A DNA stretch of 64,000 bases from Glaciecola sp041380235 (GTDB lineage Bacteria; Pseudomonadota; Gammaproteobacteria; Enterobacterales; Alteromonadaceae), in contig NZ_JBGIYY010000002.1 in the NCBI RefSeq assembly GCF_041380235.1, positions 248,001-312,000 on the forward strand, written 5' to 3'. The notes under the pieces are model-generated. The model was given only the letters and a program-made list of their open reading frames with translations. It was not told the origin of the DNA and made no database searches. This document shows, in pieces, positions 1 to 9,216 of the stretch. Every line of letters begins with the position of its first letter. Position 1 is the stretch's first letter. Made by a program: the position numbers and the translations under genes.

Positions 1-1716
1 CGGCAACATTGTGTAGTTTGCACGACGAATGCTATCCCAAGGAAGCGCATTTTCTTCTCGGCTTTCGCCCCACTCTGCGGGATCAATCGCTGAAGGATAT
101 AAAATATCTGGTTTTACGCCTTTGTGCTGTGTGCTGCCGCCACTAATACGATAGAATTTAGCCATTGTAAATTGCACTGCACCTAATTTATTTTCAAAAA
201 AATCATACACTCTGCCAAGCGTCCGATGTTGCTGCACCGTACCCTTGCCAAATGTCTGCTCACCGATAATAATGGCGCGATTAAAATCCTGCATAGCGGC
301 CGCAAAAATTTCACTTGCAGAAGCACTGAATCTATCCACTAACACCGTTAACGGTCCATCGTAATTCACAATGCCGTCTTTATCACGATTCACTTCAATA
401 TGACCACTCTCATGACGGATTTGAACCACCGGTCCTTTGTCGATAAATAAGCCGCTCAATGCAATCGACTCTGGCAACGAACCGCCGCCATTGCCGCGTA
501 AATCCACAATCAAGCCTTCAATTTTTTGCTCTTTAAGCTCATCTAAGAGCTTGATCACATCAACATGCAGGTTATGATAAAACGAGGGTATTTCAATTAC
601 GCCGATTCTTTTTCCCGCATTTTCGCCCACGCTAGGTTCAATGATTTTTGACTTTGCTGCACGATCTTCTAATTTAATTTTATCGCGGGTAATTGCCACT
701 TCGATAACGTTTTTAGTGCTCGTGCCGCCCTTCTGCACCTGCAGGCGAACTTGACTGCCCTTGGGACCCTTGATCAGCTCGACCACCTCATCCAAACGCC
801 AGCCCACAACATCAGTAAAGGTTTTTTCGTCTTCTTGAGCGACGCCAATAATTCTATCCTCAGGTTTTATTTGCCCTGACTTGTCTGCTGGACCGCCAGC
901 AACTACACTTTGAATAGTCGTATGATCTTCTTCGATTTGCAGTACCGCTCCAATGCCTTCAAATGACAAGTTCATGTCCATTTGAAAACGCTCAGTGCGC
1001 TGTGGAGAGAGATAGCTTGTATGAGCTTCTATGCTGCGAGCGAAAGAGTTCATTACGGCTTGGAAAACGTCTTCACTTTTGGTCTGCGTCAAACGCTTTT
1101 CGGCGCGCTCATAGCGTTTTGTCAGCAATTCTGCAGTTTCTTCCCACGTCTTATCTGCTAACTTTAAATTTAAGGCATCATATTTAACACGTTGGCGCCA
1201 AAGCTCATTAAGCTCTGACTCGTCTGCGGCCCAAGTTGCATCCTCTCTGTCGTAAAAAAACTTGTCATCTTTCTGCGCAAAATCAAAGGGCTCACTTAAT
1301 AAAGAAAGCGCATATTTAAAACGTTGTTGACGTCGCTCTAGATTTAGATGATACATATCATAGGCAATTTGAAGGTCGCCAATGCGTATTGCCTCGTCGA
1401 ATTTATCTTCAAACTCTTTGAAGGACGCAACGTCAGAAGCTAGAAAAAAATGCTTATTACCGTCTAGCGCCTCTAAATAGCGATGAAAAACTTTCTCAGA
1501 AAGCGCGTCATCAATATCAATTTTTTTATAGTGAGCCCGAGTAAATAAATCAGAGATACGTTTTGCGGCAATGGAATGCTGTTTCTCTTGCTTTAAGAGG
1601 GGAATTTCAAAAGTTTCCGTGGATGCCTCTGCGTGAGCGATGTTCACTGACAGGAAAGCGCATAAGGCTAAAAGACTGGCTTTCGCTTGAAACTTTCTAA
1701 ACTGTTTTTTCTGCAT
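1..1716 (-). CDS. prc: Tail-specific (C-terminal processing) periplasmic protease Prc/Tsp, 3' end cut by the window
   Basis: Serine/lysine protease of the S41 family that degrades periplasmic proteins and trims C-termini. The 572 codons visible start with a basic n-region and hydrophobic core ending in AHA-EAS, a typical signal peptide. A PDZ domain follows around residues 240-320 (GIGAVLQ, GGPADKSGQI). The catalytic region carries RFSASASEIF with the expected nucleophile Ser466, and GKGTVQQ with the expected general base Lys491, the spacing seen in E. coli Tsp. The C-terminal part (roughly 100 residues by comparison with E. coli) lies off the left edge. It sits 23 bases downstream of proQ on the same strand, the order known from enterobacteria, so co-transcription is likely. 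Confidence 0.95.
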   Translation of the reverse strand, partial: MQKKQFRKFQAKASLLALCAFLSVNIAHAEASTETFEIPLLKQEKQHSIAAKRISDLFTRAHYKKIDIDDALSEKVFHRYLEALDGNKHFFLASDVASFKEFEDKFDEAIRIGDLQIAYDMYHLNLERRQQRFKYALSLLSEPFDFAQKDDKFFYDREDATWAADESELNELWRQRVKYDALNLKLADKTWEETAELLTKRYERAEKRLTQTKSEDVFQAVMNSFARSIEAHTSYLSPQRTERFQMDMNLSFEGIGAVLQIEEDHTTIQSVVAGGPADKSGQIKPEDRIIGVAQEDEKTFTDVVGWRLDEVVELIKGPKGSQVRLQVQKGGTSTKNVIEVAITRDKIKLEDRAAKSKIIEPSVGENAGKRIGVIEIPSFYHNLHVDVIKLLDELKEQKIEGLIVDLRGNGGGSLPESIALSGLFIDKGPVVQIRHESGHIEVNRDKDGIVNYDGPLTVLVDRFSASASEIFAAAMQDFNRAIIIGEQTFGKGTVQQHRTLGRVYDFFENKLGAVQFTMAKFYRISGGSTQHKGVKPDILYPSAIDPAEWGESREENALPWDSIRRANYTMLP

Positions 1717-1739
1717 TAAACATACCTTTTCAAAAAGTG

Positions 1740-2387
1740 TTATTCCAGCAAGACACGTAATTGTTGTTGCTGCACTTTGACTGTCATTCCAGAGTTAAGT
1801 TGCACAAACACGCCATCTTTAGCTACTTCGGTAACCGTAGCTGGCATTGGCTGTTGCCCTACTTTCACTGACACTTTTAATCCTACTTTTAAACCGCTCT
1901 GATCAATTGGCGCGACCTTTAGTTTTGGCTGTGCAGGAGCTTTAGGTTTGTGGGAAGTTGCCGCAGCCTTAGGGCGCTTCGCCCGCTCTGGCACGCTAGT
2001 GCGAGCCGGCTTAGTTGATGGTTTACGAGCGGGTTTTTGCGCTTCGCGCATTTGCGCTGCTTTTTTCTTGCTTTGTGCAAGTTGTTCCGCGGCATGCTCG
2101 GCGTGTTCTGCCTCGACTTTATCGCCATCATTACCCTGCAGGTCAATCCTATGGGAGCCTTCCTTGACTGACGCTAAATATTTCCAACCGCTGGTGTAAT
2201 GTCTCAATGACATTCTCAACAATCGCTTACTGACGACATCTGTTTCGGCGACATCCGTAGCCAAATCCTGAAAAATACCGATTTTAAGAGGCTTTACTTC
2301 ACCCTTTAAAACGAAACATTTAGGAAATCTCTCAGCCAGAAACGCCAAGGTTTCTTTCACGTTCGTTAATTTTTGTTGTTCCATCAA
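1740..2387 (-). CDS. proQ: RNA chaperone ProQ (FinO domain)
   Basis: Global sRNA/mRNA-binding chaperone. Residues about 1-115 match the ProQ/FinO domain (LAERFPKCFVL, KPLKIGIFQDL, LRHYTSGWKYL, and a YL-type helix with many basic residues). A Lys/Arg/Ala/Pro-rich linker covers roughly 115-160, and a small Tudor-like C-terminal domain follows (LKVGLKVSVKVGQQPMPATV). The length of 215 residues is close to the 232 of E. coli ProQ. Two Met codons open the frame; either could be the start. It lies between the 86-residue gene and prc on the same strand, the conserved msrC-proQ-prc neighbourhood. Confidence 0.94.
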   Translation of the reverse strand: MMEQQKLTNVKETLAFLAERFPKCFVLKGEVKPLKIGIFQDLATDVAETDVVSKRLLRMSLRHYTSGWKYLASVKEGSHRIDLQGNDGDKVEAEHAEHAAEQLAQSKKKAAQMREAQKPARKPSTKPARTSVPERAKRPKAAATSHKPKAPAQPKLKVAPIDQSGLKVGLKVSVKVGQQPMPATVTEVAKDGVFVQLNSGMTVKVQQQQLRVLLE

Positions 2388-2433
2388 TTCGTCTTATCTT
2401 CAGTGTGTTTGTGCTAGCTAGGCCGGCATTATT

Positions 2434-2694
2434 TCAATTATTGAACAGATGATCCACCCAATCGACTAAATCGTCAACCTCAATATCCACTAAATACCTA
2501 TCCTTGTGCCAATATTCCCAGGTATTTGCTAATAATTCTTCTAACTTATCTGTCTCGATATCCTCATCTGCTTTGTCATACACCATATGCAAAGCCATAT
2601 TCAGTTTCTCACTGGCAAGCTGTGGCTCATCGTGCCAGTCGTCCATATCTTCTGATGTACTTAATATGATGTGAATATCGACTAAATGCTTCAT
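2434..2694 (-). CDS. Small acidic protein of unknown function between msrC and proQ
   Basis: I do not recognise a family. The 86 residues are strongly acidic (many Asp and Glu) with Trp-containing stretches such as EYWHKDRYLVDIEVDD and a hydrophobic end DLVDWVDHLF. There is no signal peptide or membrane segment, so it should be cytosolic. Its start codon overlaps the msrC stop by four bases, which points to translational coupling, and proQ follows 46 bases after its stop. The overlap and lack of any competing frame make it a real gene; a role linked to ProQ or MsrC is inference only. Confidence 0.75.
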   Translation of the reverse strand: MKHLVDIHIILSTSEDMDDWHDEPQLASEKLNMALHMVYDKADEDIETDKLEELLANTWEYWHKDRYLVDIEVDDLVDWVDHLFNN

Positions 2695-3164
2695 AAACGC
2701 CCTTCATAATGGTCGCTTAGAACCATAATCAATTGCTCTAGGCCTTGTTTATCTTCGTCATCAAATCGAGCGAAGACGGGGCTATCTATATCTAACACCC
2801 CAAGTAATTTATCGTCGATGATAATTGGCACAACTATTTCCGAATTCGATGCGGCATCGCATGCAATATGCCCAGCAAAATCATGAACATCGTCAACAAC
2901 TTGTGTTTTACGGCTCGTCGCGGCGGTTCCGCAGACGCCTTTACCCATGGGGATGCGAATGCATGCTACCTGACCTTGAAAAGGACCTAACACCAATTGC
3001 TGTTCTTTATACAGATAAAAACCAGCCCAATTAACATCCTCCAGTTGATTAAACACGATTGCGCTAAGGTTGGCCAAGTTCGCGACCAAATCATACTCCC
3101 CATCAAGAATCGATTCTGCTTGTTTTTTTATTGTTGTGTATAACTCTGATTTTGCTGTGCTCAC
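2691..3164 (-). CDS. msrC: Free methionine-(R)-sulfoxide reductase (GAF domain)
   Basis: Reduces free L-methionine-(R)-sulfoxide using a GAF-fold active site. Three cysteines at residues 68, 78 and 102 (ACIRIP, GKGVCG, HIACDA) have exactly the 10 and 24 residue spacing of the catalytic Cys84, Cys94 and Cys118 of E. coli fRMsr (YebR). Other family features are WAGFYLY and the SEIVVPI strand. At 157 residues it is full length. It is followed by a 4-base overlapping small gene, then proQ and prc, and preceded 31 bases upstream by the SIMPL-domain gene on the same strand. Confidence 0.93.
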   Translation of the reverse strand: MSTAKSELYTTIKKQAESILDGEYDLVANLANLSAIVFNQLEDVNWAGFYLYKEQQLVLGPFQGQVACIRIPMGKGVCGTAATSRKTQVVDDVHDFAGHIACDAASNSEIVVPIIIDDKLLGVLDIDSPVFARFDDEDKQGLEQLIMVLSDHYEGRL

Positions 3165-3195
3165 TAATGCTATTCACTCTGCATGTTGGTTAAAA

Positions 3196-3915
3196 TTAGT
3201 TTTGTGGTCTACTGCTAACCGTATGGACTTCAAACACCACTTCTACTTTCGTAGTGATAGTATTCTCACCCGGCATTGAAGAAAAAGAATCGGCTGATTC
3301 CGCCATTAGCATACGCCCTTTGCGCTCAAACATATGCTCTGGAGGTGACGTACCATCGCTCATAAACAATACGTGCCCTACTTCCATGCCCATTGCACTA
3401 GCCATCTCATCTGCTTTGTCTTTAGCATCTTTTAGCGCAGCTTGGATCAACGCCCGCTGCAATTTATCTACATTTTGGTTGACTAAGGCAAGTTGACCAA
3501 TCTGCTGCGGAGACAAAGCCGCCACCTTTTTTATAATGGCATCGAATGCGTCGATATCTGTATGCATAAAATATACTGTGCGCCGATATACAAAACCTTT
3601 GTTAATGCGTTGACGTTGATCATTTTCCACCCAAGGATAAACAGTGACGTCCATCGAGCGAATGTTGCTCTCTAGCACATTGTTATCGATCAGTAAGGCA
3701 GTGGCTTGCGCAACTTGTTTATCCACCGCATTTTTAATACTGACTAAATCCGCTCCCTTTTCTTCAAAGGTAAAATTCAGATTAAACGCATCAGGGGTTA
3801 ATTGCTGCTCGGCGTGCCCTGTGACCGCCAATGTTCTAATTGTTTGGGAATCTGCAAACATAGAAACTAGCAATGCGCTTATTACCAACAACGTTTTAAA
3901 ACCGTATTTGTCCAT
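3196..3915 (-). CDS. SIMPL-domain (DUF541) periplasmic protein
   Basis: Exported protein of the SIMPL/DUF541 family, whose members (such as YggE) are linked to oxidative stress tolerance but lack a defined activity. I take the ATG at 3915 because AGGAG lies six bases upstream and the protein then begins MDKYGFKTLLVISALLVSM, a signal peptide; an upstream TTG at 3936 would put that ribosome site inside the gene. Family features include a beta-strand V-TGHAEQQLTPDAF near the mature N-terminus, YPWVENDQRQRINKGF in the middle, and a helix rich in Ala and Lys with ALKDAKDKADEMASAMG. It is in the same direction as msrC downstream. Confidence 0.85.
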   Translation of the reverse strand: MDKYGFKTLLVISALLVSMFADSQTIRTLAVTGHAEQQLTPDAFNLNFTFEEKGADLVSIKNAVDKQVAQATALLIDNNVLESNIRSMDVTVYPWVENDQRQRINKGFVYRRTVYFMHTDIDAFDAIIKKVAALSPQQIGQLALVNQNVDKLQRALIQAALKDAKDKADEMASAMGMEVGHVLFMSDGTSPPEHMFERKGRMLMAESADSFSSMPGENTITTKVEVVFEVHTVSSRPQN

Positions 3916-4017
3916 TTTAATCTCCTGCAAACTCAATGTATCGACAATAGACCAAGGCGCGCCTTAAGTCACTGTCTGAAGCATAATATCTGCTCTAGTT
4001 TTTGTGTATTTGCCGAT

Positions 4018-4653
4018 TTAGATATGCTTAAGGATGTCGCTAAATGAATCGACTATGGCGATTGGCTGATGTTTTATAATTTCATTGGGATGATGTACAC
4101 CGAACGAAACGCCTAACCTTGGCATACCGATGGCTTCAGCCATTTGCATATCATAAACTGTGTCTCCTACCATTAACGCATTTACCGGTTTGATTTTCCA
4201 GTGCGCTAGCAGTTGTAATAGCATATCAGGCGACGGCTTTGATTCTGCATCATCGGCGCAGCGTGCGGCATTGAAGTAGTGGCCGCTGTTTGTAACAGCC
4301 CATGCTCGCTCTAGTCCGCGCCGCGCTTTACCTGTAGCCACTCCTAGAACATGGCTAGCGCTTAGTGTGTCTAAGGTCTTTATTACACCTGAAAATAAAG
4401 GGCTTGGCGTTTGATCTTGACTTAAAAATATTTCTTTGTAATACGCCGCGACCTGCTCAGCATGCTGCATCTCAATCGAAAATAGTCTGGCGATTGCTGG
4501 AGACAGACTAATACCGATAATATCTTTGACAGCATCTGTCGAGGGCACCGGCAACTGCGCTTGCACAGCCGCCATCTGCATACATGAAACTATTTTGGCG
4601 GCCGAGTCCATAACGGTCCCGTCCCAGTCAAAAATGATATGGCTAAAGCGCAT
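4018..4653 (-). CDS. HAD-superfamily phosphatase, phosphoglycolate-phosphatase-like
   Basis: Haloacid-dehalogenase-type hydrolase, subfamily IA. Motif I is FDWDGTVMDS (nucleophile Asp9, general acid Asp11), motif II/III is in GVATGKARRGL, and motif IV is MVGDTVYDMQMA. A helical cap lies between motifs I and II (residues about 15-85). The gene overlaps rluC by 11 bases and is presumably translated from the same mRNA; an HAD phosphatase after rluC is a common gammaproteobacterial arrangement. The natural substrate cannot be told from the sequence. Confidence 0.88.
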   Translation of the reverse strand: MRFSHIIFDWDGTVMDSAAKIVSCMQMAAVQAQLPVPSTDAVKDIIGISLSPAIARLFSIEMQHAEQVAAYYKEIFLSQDQTPSPLFSGVIKTLDTLSASHVLGVATGKARRGLERAWAVTNSGHYFNAARCADDAESKPSPDMLLQLLAHWKIKPVNALMVGDTVYDMQMAEAIGMPRLGVSFGVHHPNEIIKHQPIAIVDSFSDILKHI

Positions 4654-5602
4654 TTTTATTGGTTTCCAGAAGATTTGTTAGCTTGTCATCGTACGGCGCA
4701 AAAAATGTAACCTGCTGCTCAGTTTTAGGATGCATAAAGCGTATTTGCGCAGCATGCAAACACAAGCGATTACAACCTAATGCTTTGATGCTCTTATCGA
4801 ACTCAGCGTCGCCATATTTGCTATCACATGCAATAGCATGGCCGGCATGTAAACAATGCACACGAATTTGATGAGTGCGACCCGTAATGGGTTTTGCTTC
4901 AACTAATGTTGAACGAGCAAATGTTGCCAATACCCGATAACGTGTTTCGCTGGGCTTGCCCGCGTCATTAACCTGCACCATTCTTTCGCCGCTTTGCAGC
5001 GTATTTTTAAACAATGGTGCTTTTACTTTGCCTCTGTGTTCCGGCCAGGCCCCTATCACTAAGGCATGATATATCTTATCGACTTGATTATTGCGAAGTT
5101 GTTCGTGCAGATGACGCAAAGCAGAGCGCTTTTTAGCAATTAATAAACAGCCTGATGTTTCTCTGTCTAGACGATGAACCAGCTCTAAGAATGGGGCATT
5201 TGGTCTAAGTACCCGTAAGCCTTCGATAACCCCAAACTTAAGCCCACTGCCGCCATGAACCGCAATGCCTGATGGTTTATTCAAAACGATTAGGCGCTCA
5301 TCTTCGTAGATAATAGCCTGTTCTAAATACTCAATTCGGCTGCTGTCGATATCTGCTGCTACTGGAGTCTCTAAGCGTATGGGCGGCAAACGTAATTGGT
5401 CTTGCGCTTGGAGTTTGTACTCCGGCTTCACCCGTTTTTTATTCACTCTCACTTCACCCTTGCGCAAAATCCGGTAAATTTTGCTCTTAGGAACGCCCTT
5501 TAGGACGCGGATCAAGTAGTTATCTATTCGCTGATGTTGCTCATCATCTTCGATGGTAATCAACTGTACTTTTTCAAAGGATTCTGTCATAAGGCCTTGC
5601 AT
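4643..5602 (-). CDS. rluC: 23S rRNA pseudouridine(955/2504/2580) synthase RluC
   Basis: Makes three pseudouridines in 23S rRNA. An S4 RNA-binding domain covers about residues 20-80 (QRIDNYLIRVLKGVPKSKIY, LRKGEVRVNKKR) and the RluA-type catalytic domain follows, with the catalytic Asp in HRLDRETSG at residue 146 of the longest form. The match to E. coli RluC is close along the entire length. Two starts are possible: ATG at 5602 or ATG at 5590, the latter preceded by AAGG four bases upstream. Divergent rluC/rne is a widespread gammaproteobacterial arrangement. Confidence 0.95.
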   Translation of the reverse strand: MQGLMTESFEKVQLITIEDDEQHQRIDNYLIRVLKGVPKSKIYRILRKGEVRVNKKRVKPEYKLQAQDQLRLPPIRLETPVAADIDSSRIEYLEQAIIYEDERLIVLNKPSGIAVHGGSGLKFGVIEGLRVLRPNAPFLELVHRLDRETSGCLLIAKKRSALRHLHEQLRNNQVDKIYHALVIGAWPEHRGKVKAPLFKNTLQSGERMVQVNDAGKPSETRYRVLATFARSTLVEAKPITGRTHQIRVHCLHAGHAIACDSKYGDAEFDKSIKALGCNRLCLHAAQIRFMHPKTEQQVTFFAPYDDKLTNLLETNKNAL

Positions 5603-6059
5603 TAATTGTAAAATTTCTCGACATTTACATATCTCGAAAAATATTTGTGTGATAGTATCACGACTTGTGCGATTTGGTTGCTTGATTGAAGGGTAAACCG
5701 CCCGAGACTAAGTGAAAAGACTTGGCGCGACCATCCGTATGACTCATTAACTAAAAATATAATAATGAGATTATCGCACAATATAAATAGTTTTAAGACG
5801 CTCAAATGATGCACGCTAACAACATTGCGATAAAATTAAGCACATTTGGGCCTACATTATAAAGTCAAAAAGACTGACGTAGCAGATAGACAAAGCCCGG
5901 AGCGTTTTAATAAGCTCCGAGTAAAATAAGATGAATTAAACATTATCACTCGCACAATTAAACCGTTGTGTACAATTTGATAGCGCTTGAGCACAATCGT
6001 GAGATTCTGCAGACAATCTGTTTGCTACTAAGTCTGGATGAATAACAGAGTTAGTAAAT
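5603..6059. other. rluC-rne intergenic region, long rne leader
   Basis: This 457-base stretch separates divergent rluC and rne. In E. coli the corresponding leader is over 300 bases and lets RNase E control its own mRNA, so a long leader here is expected; that regulation is inferred from E. coli. A short frame on the minus strand (5602-5814) has no ribosome site or family resemblance and I regard it as non-coding. I see no promoter with both hexamers convincing. The most visible structure is the hairpin listed at 5898-5919. Confidence 0.5.
5898..5919 (+). promoter_or_regulatory. Hairpin in the rne leader
   Basis: CGGAGC pairs perfectly with GCTCCG across a 10-base A/T-rich loop, about 140 bases before the rne start. 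There is no T-run after it, so it does not look like a terminator. A leader hairpin sensed by RNase E would fit the E. coli rne model, but this is inference. Confidence 0.35.
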
Positions 6060-9000
6060 ATGAAACGTATGTTAATCAACGCAACTCAGCAAGAAGAGTT
6101 GCGCGTAGCCTTAGTAGATGGCCAAAAACTCTACGATCTCGATATAGAAAGTCCCGGACACGAACAAAAGAAAGCCAACATTTACAAAGGGACCATTACC
6201 CGCGTTGAGCCCAGCCTAGAAGCAGCTTTTGTCGATTATGGCGCTGACCGTCACGGTTTCCTTCCGTTAAAAGAAATTGCTAAAACCTACTTCCCTAAAG
6301 GCTATCGATTCGAAGGCCGCCCTAACATCAAAGAAGTGATCAAAGAAGGCACAGAAGTTATTGTGCAAATTGATAAAGAAGAGCGTGGCCAAAAAGGCGC
6401 TGCACTTACCACTTTTGTGTCGCTTGCCGGTAGTTACTTAGTGCTCATGCCCAACAACCCTCGTGCTGGCGGCATCTCTCGCAGAATAGAAGGTGACGAA
6501 CGCACCGATTTAAAATCAGCATTGGGTGAGTTAGAAGTACCAAACGGTATGGGCTTAATCGTGAGAACCGCAGGTGTGGGTAAATCTGCTGCCGAACTTA
6601 AGTGGGACTTAGGTGTACTGCTGCACTACTGGGAAAAAATCTCAGATGCTGCGGAGTCACGCTCTGCCCCCTTCCTGATTCATCAAGAAAGTAACGTCAT
6701 TGTTCGCGCAATACGTGATTATCTGCGCCGCGACATTGGTGAAATACTGATTGACAGCCAGGTGATTTACGAACAGGCATTACAGCACATAGAAGTGGTT
6801 CGCCCCGACTTTGTGAGTCGTGTTAAAAGATACGAAGGCAGTGTTCCTTTATTTTCTCATTATCAAATTGAAAGCCAAATTGAATCGGCCTTCCAGCGCG
6901 AAGTTCGACTGCCGTCAGGTGGTTCTATTGTCATTGACCCAACTGAAGCTTTAACATCAATTGATATAAACTCAGCGCGCGCCACTAAGGGCGGTGATAT
7001 CGAAGAAACCGCTTTTAACACTAACCTAGAAGCTGCTGATGAGGTTGCACGTCAACTTCGTCTGCGGGATTTAGGTGGCTTAGTGGTTATCGATTTTATT
7101 GACATGACGCCGGTTAAACATCAGCGCGAAGTCGAAAATCGCATGAAAGCTGCGGTTGAAAGCGACAGAGCTCGAATCCAATTAGGCAAGATATCTCGAT
7201 TTGGGCTATTGGAAATGTCACGTCAACGCCTACGTCCATCTTTAGGTGAGTCGGCGCATCATGTATGCCCTCGCTGTGACGGGCACGGCACCATTCGTGG
7301 CAACGAATCATTAGCGTTGTCGGTGCTGCGTATAATCGAAGAAGAATGCATAAAAGATAACACTGGCCAAATCGAAGCCCAGCTTCCTGTTGCCGTTGCT
7401 ACATATTTGCTCAACGAAAAACGTGCCGCTATTCAGAGTCTTGAACAGCATCACAAATTGCAGCTATTGATTATTCCAAACCCAAATTTGGATACCCCTC
7501 GTTATCAAATATTGCGACGCAAGAGCTCAGAGATTGTTAACGACATTAGCTACAATATCGAATTGTTAAAAGAGCCTGAAAGTGCTGCCGATACGCAATC
7601 AACACAGCCAGTAAAACGAGAAGCGCCAGCCTTACAGGGCATGAGTGCACCGACACAGGCCCCTGCGGCTGAACCCACCCCTGAGGCCACTTCTGCGCCA
7701 TCAGAACCAGGTGTTATCTCCAAGATTGGAGCATGGTTTGGCGCTTTGTTTGCAACGGAAGAAGCACCAAAGGTTGAGGCCCCTCGCGAACCGCAGAAGC
7801 GTCCTCAAAACCGCAACAATAAACGTCGCCAAGGCGGCAAGCGGAATGAAAGAAGCGGCGAAAGGCCTGAGCGTAATGAACGCACCGAACGCCCAGACAA
7901 CCGCAGCAAAGCGCGTCCAAAACGCACTGATGCTGACAGAACTGCTAATCAACCGGTCGTTGAAGCGGCTAAACAAGACATCGTAGCGCCTGAAGTTAAG
8001 CTTGACGCATCTGCGGCAGTTGAAGAGCAGCCAAAAAGGGAACCTCGTAAAAAAGCGCAGCGCCGATCACGTCGTCCTGCTAGACAAAGCGTCCGCGTCT
8101 CTGACGATAATGCGCCAGTGCAAGACGCATCGGCGTTAAATGGAAACAATCTTCCAGCGAATGCAGATGTAACAGATGTGGTAATCGAAAATGAAAAACC
8201 AGCATCGCCAAGCTTAGCCACTGCTAATGAAAGTAATGCTGTTGAAGCAAGTTCAGAAAGTGCTCCGCAAATAGAGGCCGTCGATGGCAATATCATCGAT
8301 GCGAAAGAAGCTGATGGAAATGTCTTAGCGCCGACATCCGTCATCTCTGGTGAGCAAGCAAATGAAGCATCACAAACTGCTGGCGAGTCACAGGCCCCTA
8401 GCGAAATTAGCGAGCCGGAAGTTAAAGTTGCGAAACCTCGTGGACGTCCTAGACGCTCGCCGCGCAATACGCGTGCAGCAGCACAAAAAGATAAACCATC
8501 TGAGAGTGAACTTGCTGCGACCGCTAGTGGTGAATCTATTCAACCGGAGCTAGCACTCGATACCAATGCAGCGCCAAGCACCTCTGATGTTGCGCCAACA
8601 GTCAATGAAACTGCTGATAGCGCTGAGCCTAAAGACGCAGTTGAGTCTGAGCCAGTGCAAGCTGAAATCTCCTTAGACTCAGCAAGTGATGATGTTAGCG
8701 AAGTGAAATCTGCAGCACCAGCGCGTGACGATATCGCGCCTGTTGCAGAAAGTGCAGAGGAAGTGCCTGTCTTAGCAAGCGATACTGAGCCGACAGAATC
8801 GGCTGAAGTGCCGGTTGAAGATGCTAAAGCAAAGCTTGAGTCAGAGAAGCCAGCAGCTGCGCCAAAAGCTAAAGCCCTCAGCGACGCAAAAGCAGCGCCT
8901 ATTGAGGCTAAAATACGCGTACCGTCTAAACGTGTGTCTCATCCAATGACCAACCCAGCGTCAGTTGAGATGCCGCCTGAACAGCAGCACAGGGCAATGT

Positions 9001-9104
9001 CGGCTGAAATGAGAAGCCAAGTGCAAAATGCCGGTACACCAGCAGTTATCTCAAACGTAAAGTCTAAATCAAGTGCTCCTATGGCAACCCCACCAAGTAG
9101 TTGA
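6060..9104 (+). CDS. rne: Ribonuclease E, catalytic core plus degradosome scaffold
   Basis: Essential endoribonuclease for mRNA decay and rRNA/tRNA processing. The S1 domain lies near residues 35-125. The DNase-I-like catalytic site shows TSIDINSARAT (Asp302) and VVIDFIDM (Asp345), matching E. coli Asp303 and Asp346, and the zinc-link CPRCDGHG has Cys403 and Cys406. The large tail (about 510-1014) begins with an amphipathic segment ISKIGAWFGALF around 551-562, positioned like the membrane-targeting helix, followed by arginine-rich RNA-binding stretches at about 574-622, 659-679 and 790-806 set in Ala/Glu/Pro-rich disordered sequence. The length is close to the 1061 residues of E. coli. Confidence 0.96.
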   Translation: MKRMLINATQQEELRVALVDGQKLYDLDIESPGHEQKKANIYKGTITRVEPSLEAAFVDYGADRHGFLPLKEIAKTYFPKGYRFEGRPNIKEVIKEGTEVIVQIDKEERGQKGAALTTFVSLAGSYLVLMPNNPRAGGISRRIEGDERTDLKSALGELEVPNGMGLIVRTAGVGKSAAELKWDLGVLLHYWEKISDAAESRSAPFLIHQESNVIVRAIRDYLRRDIGEILIDSQVIYEQALQHIEVVRPDFVSRVKRYEGSVPLFSHYQIESQIESAFQREVRLPSGGSIVIDPTEALTSIDINSARATKGGDIEETAFNTNLEAADEVARQLRLRDLGGLVVIDFIDMTPVKHQREVENRMKAAVESDRARIQLGKISRFGLLEMSRQRLRPSLGESAHHVCPRCDGHGTIRGNESLALSVLRIIEEECIKDNTGQIEAQLPVAVATYLLNEKRAAIQSLEQHHKLQLLIIPNPNLDTPRYQILRRKSSEIVNDISYNIELLKEPESAADTQSTQPVKREAPALQGMSAPTQAPAAEPTPEATSAPSEPGVISKIGAWFGALFATEEAPKVEAPREPQKRPQNRNNKRRQGGKRNERSGERPERNERTERPDNRSKARPKRTDADRTANQPVVEAAKQDIVAPEVKLDASAAVEEQPKREPRKKAQRRSRRPARQSVRVSDDNAPVQDASALNGNNLPANADVTDVVIENEKPASPSLATANESNAVEASSESAPQIEAVDGNIIDAKEADGNVLAPTSVISGEQANEASQTAGESQAPSEISEPEVKVAKPRGRPRRSPRNTRAAAQKDKPSESELAATASGESIQPELALDTNAAPSTSDVAPTVNETADSAEPKDAVESEPVQAEISLDSASDDVSEVKSAAPARDDIAPVAESAEEVPVLASDTEPTESAEVPVEDAKAKLESEKPAAAPKAKALSDAKAAPIEAKIRVPSKRVSHPMTNPASVEMPPEQQHRAMSAEMRSQVQNAGTPAVISNVKSKSSAPMATPPSS

Positions 9105-9141
9105 GGATGTGACCTTGGTTCGTGAGATAGTCGTCCAATAT

Positions 9142-9168
9142 AAAAAGCCCTCAATTTGAGGGCTTTTT
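9142..9168. terminator. Bidirectional terminator between rne and the DUF2058 gene
   Basis: AAAAAGCCCTCAA pairs with TTGAGGGCTTTTT. A-rich on the left and T-rich on the right, it can work for rne on the plus strand and for the DUF2058 gene on the minus strand. Confidence 0.85.
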
Positions 9169-9216
9169 CATATTTGTAAGATAAGCGGCAAATAGCGGCA
9201 GATTGCATTCGCAACG

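Noticed and set aside
5602..5814. 70-residue minus-strand frame upstream of rluC
   Set aside because: No ribosome site or family resemblance, and it lies in the rluC/rne regulatory spacer.
5858..5863. TATAAA as an rne promoter -10
   Set aside because: No convincing -35 at 16-18 bases; too weak to call.
8034..8467. Long antisense frames in the rne tail
   Set aside because: They arise from the skewed codon composition of the Ala/Glu/Arg-rich tail; no start context or family match.
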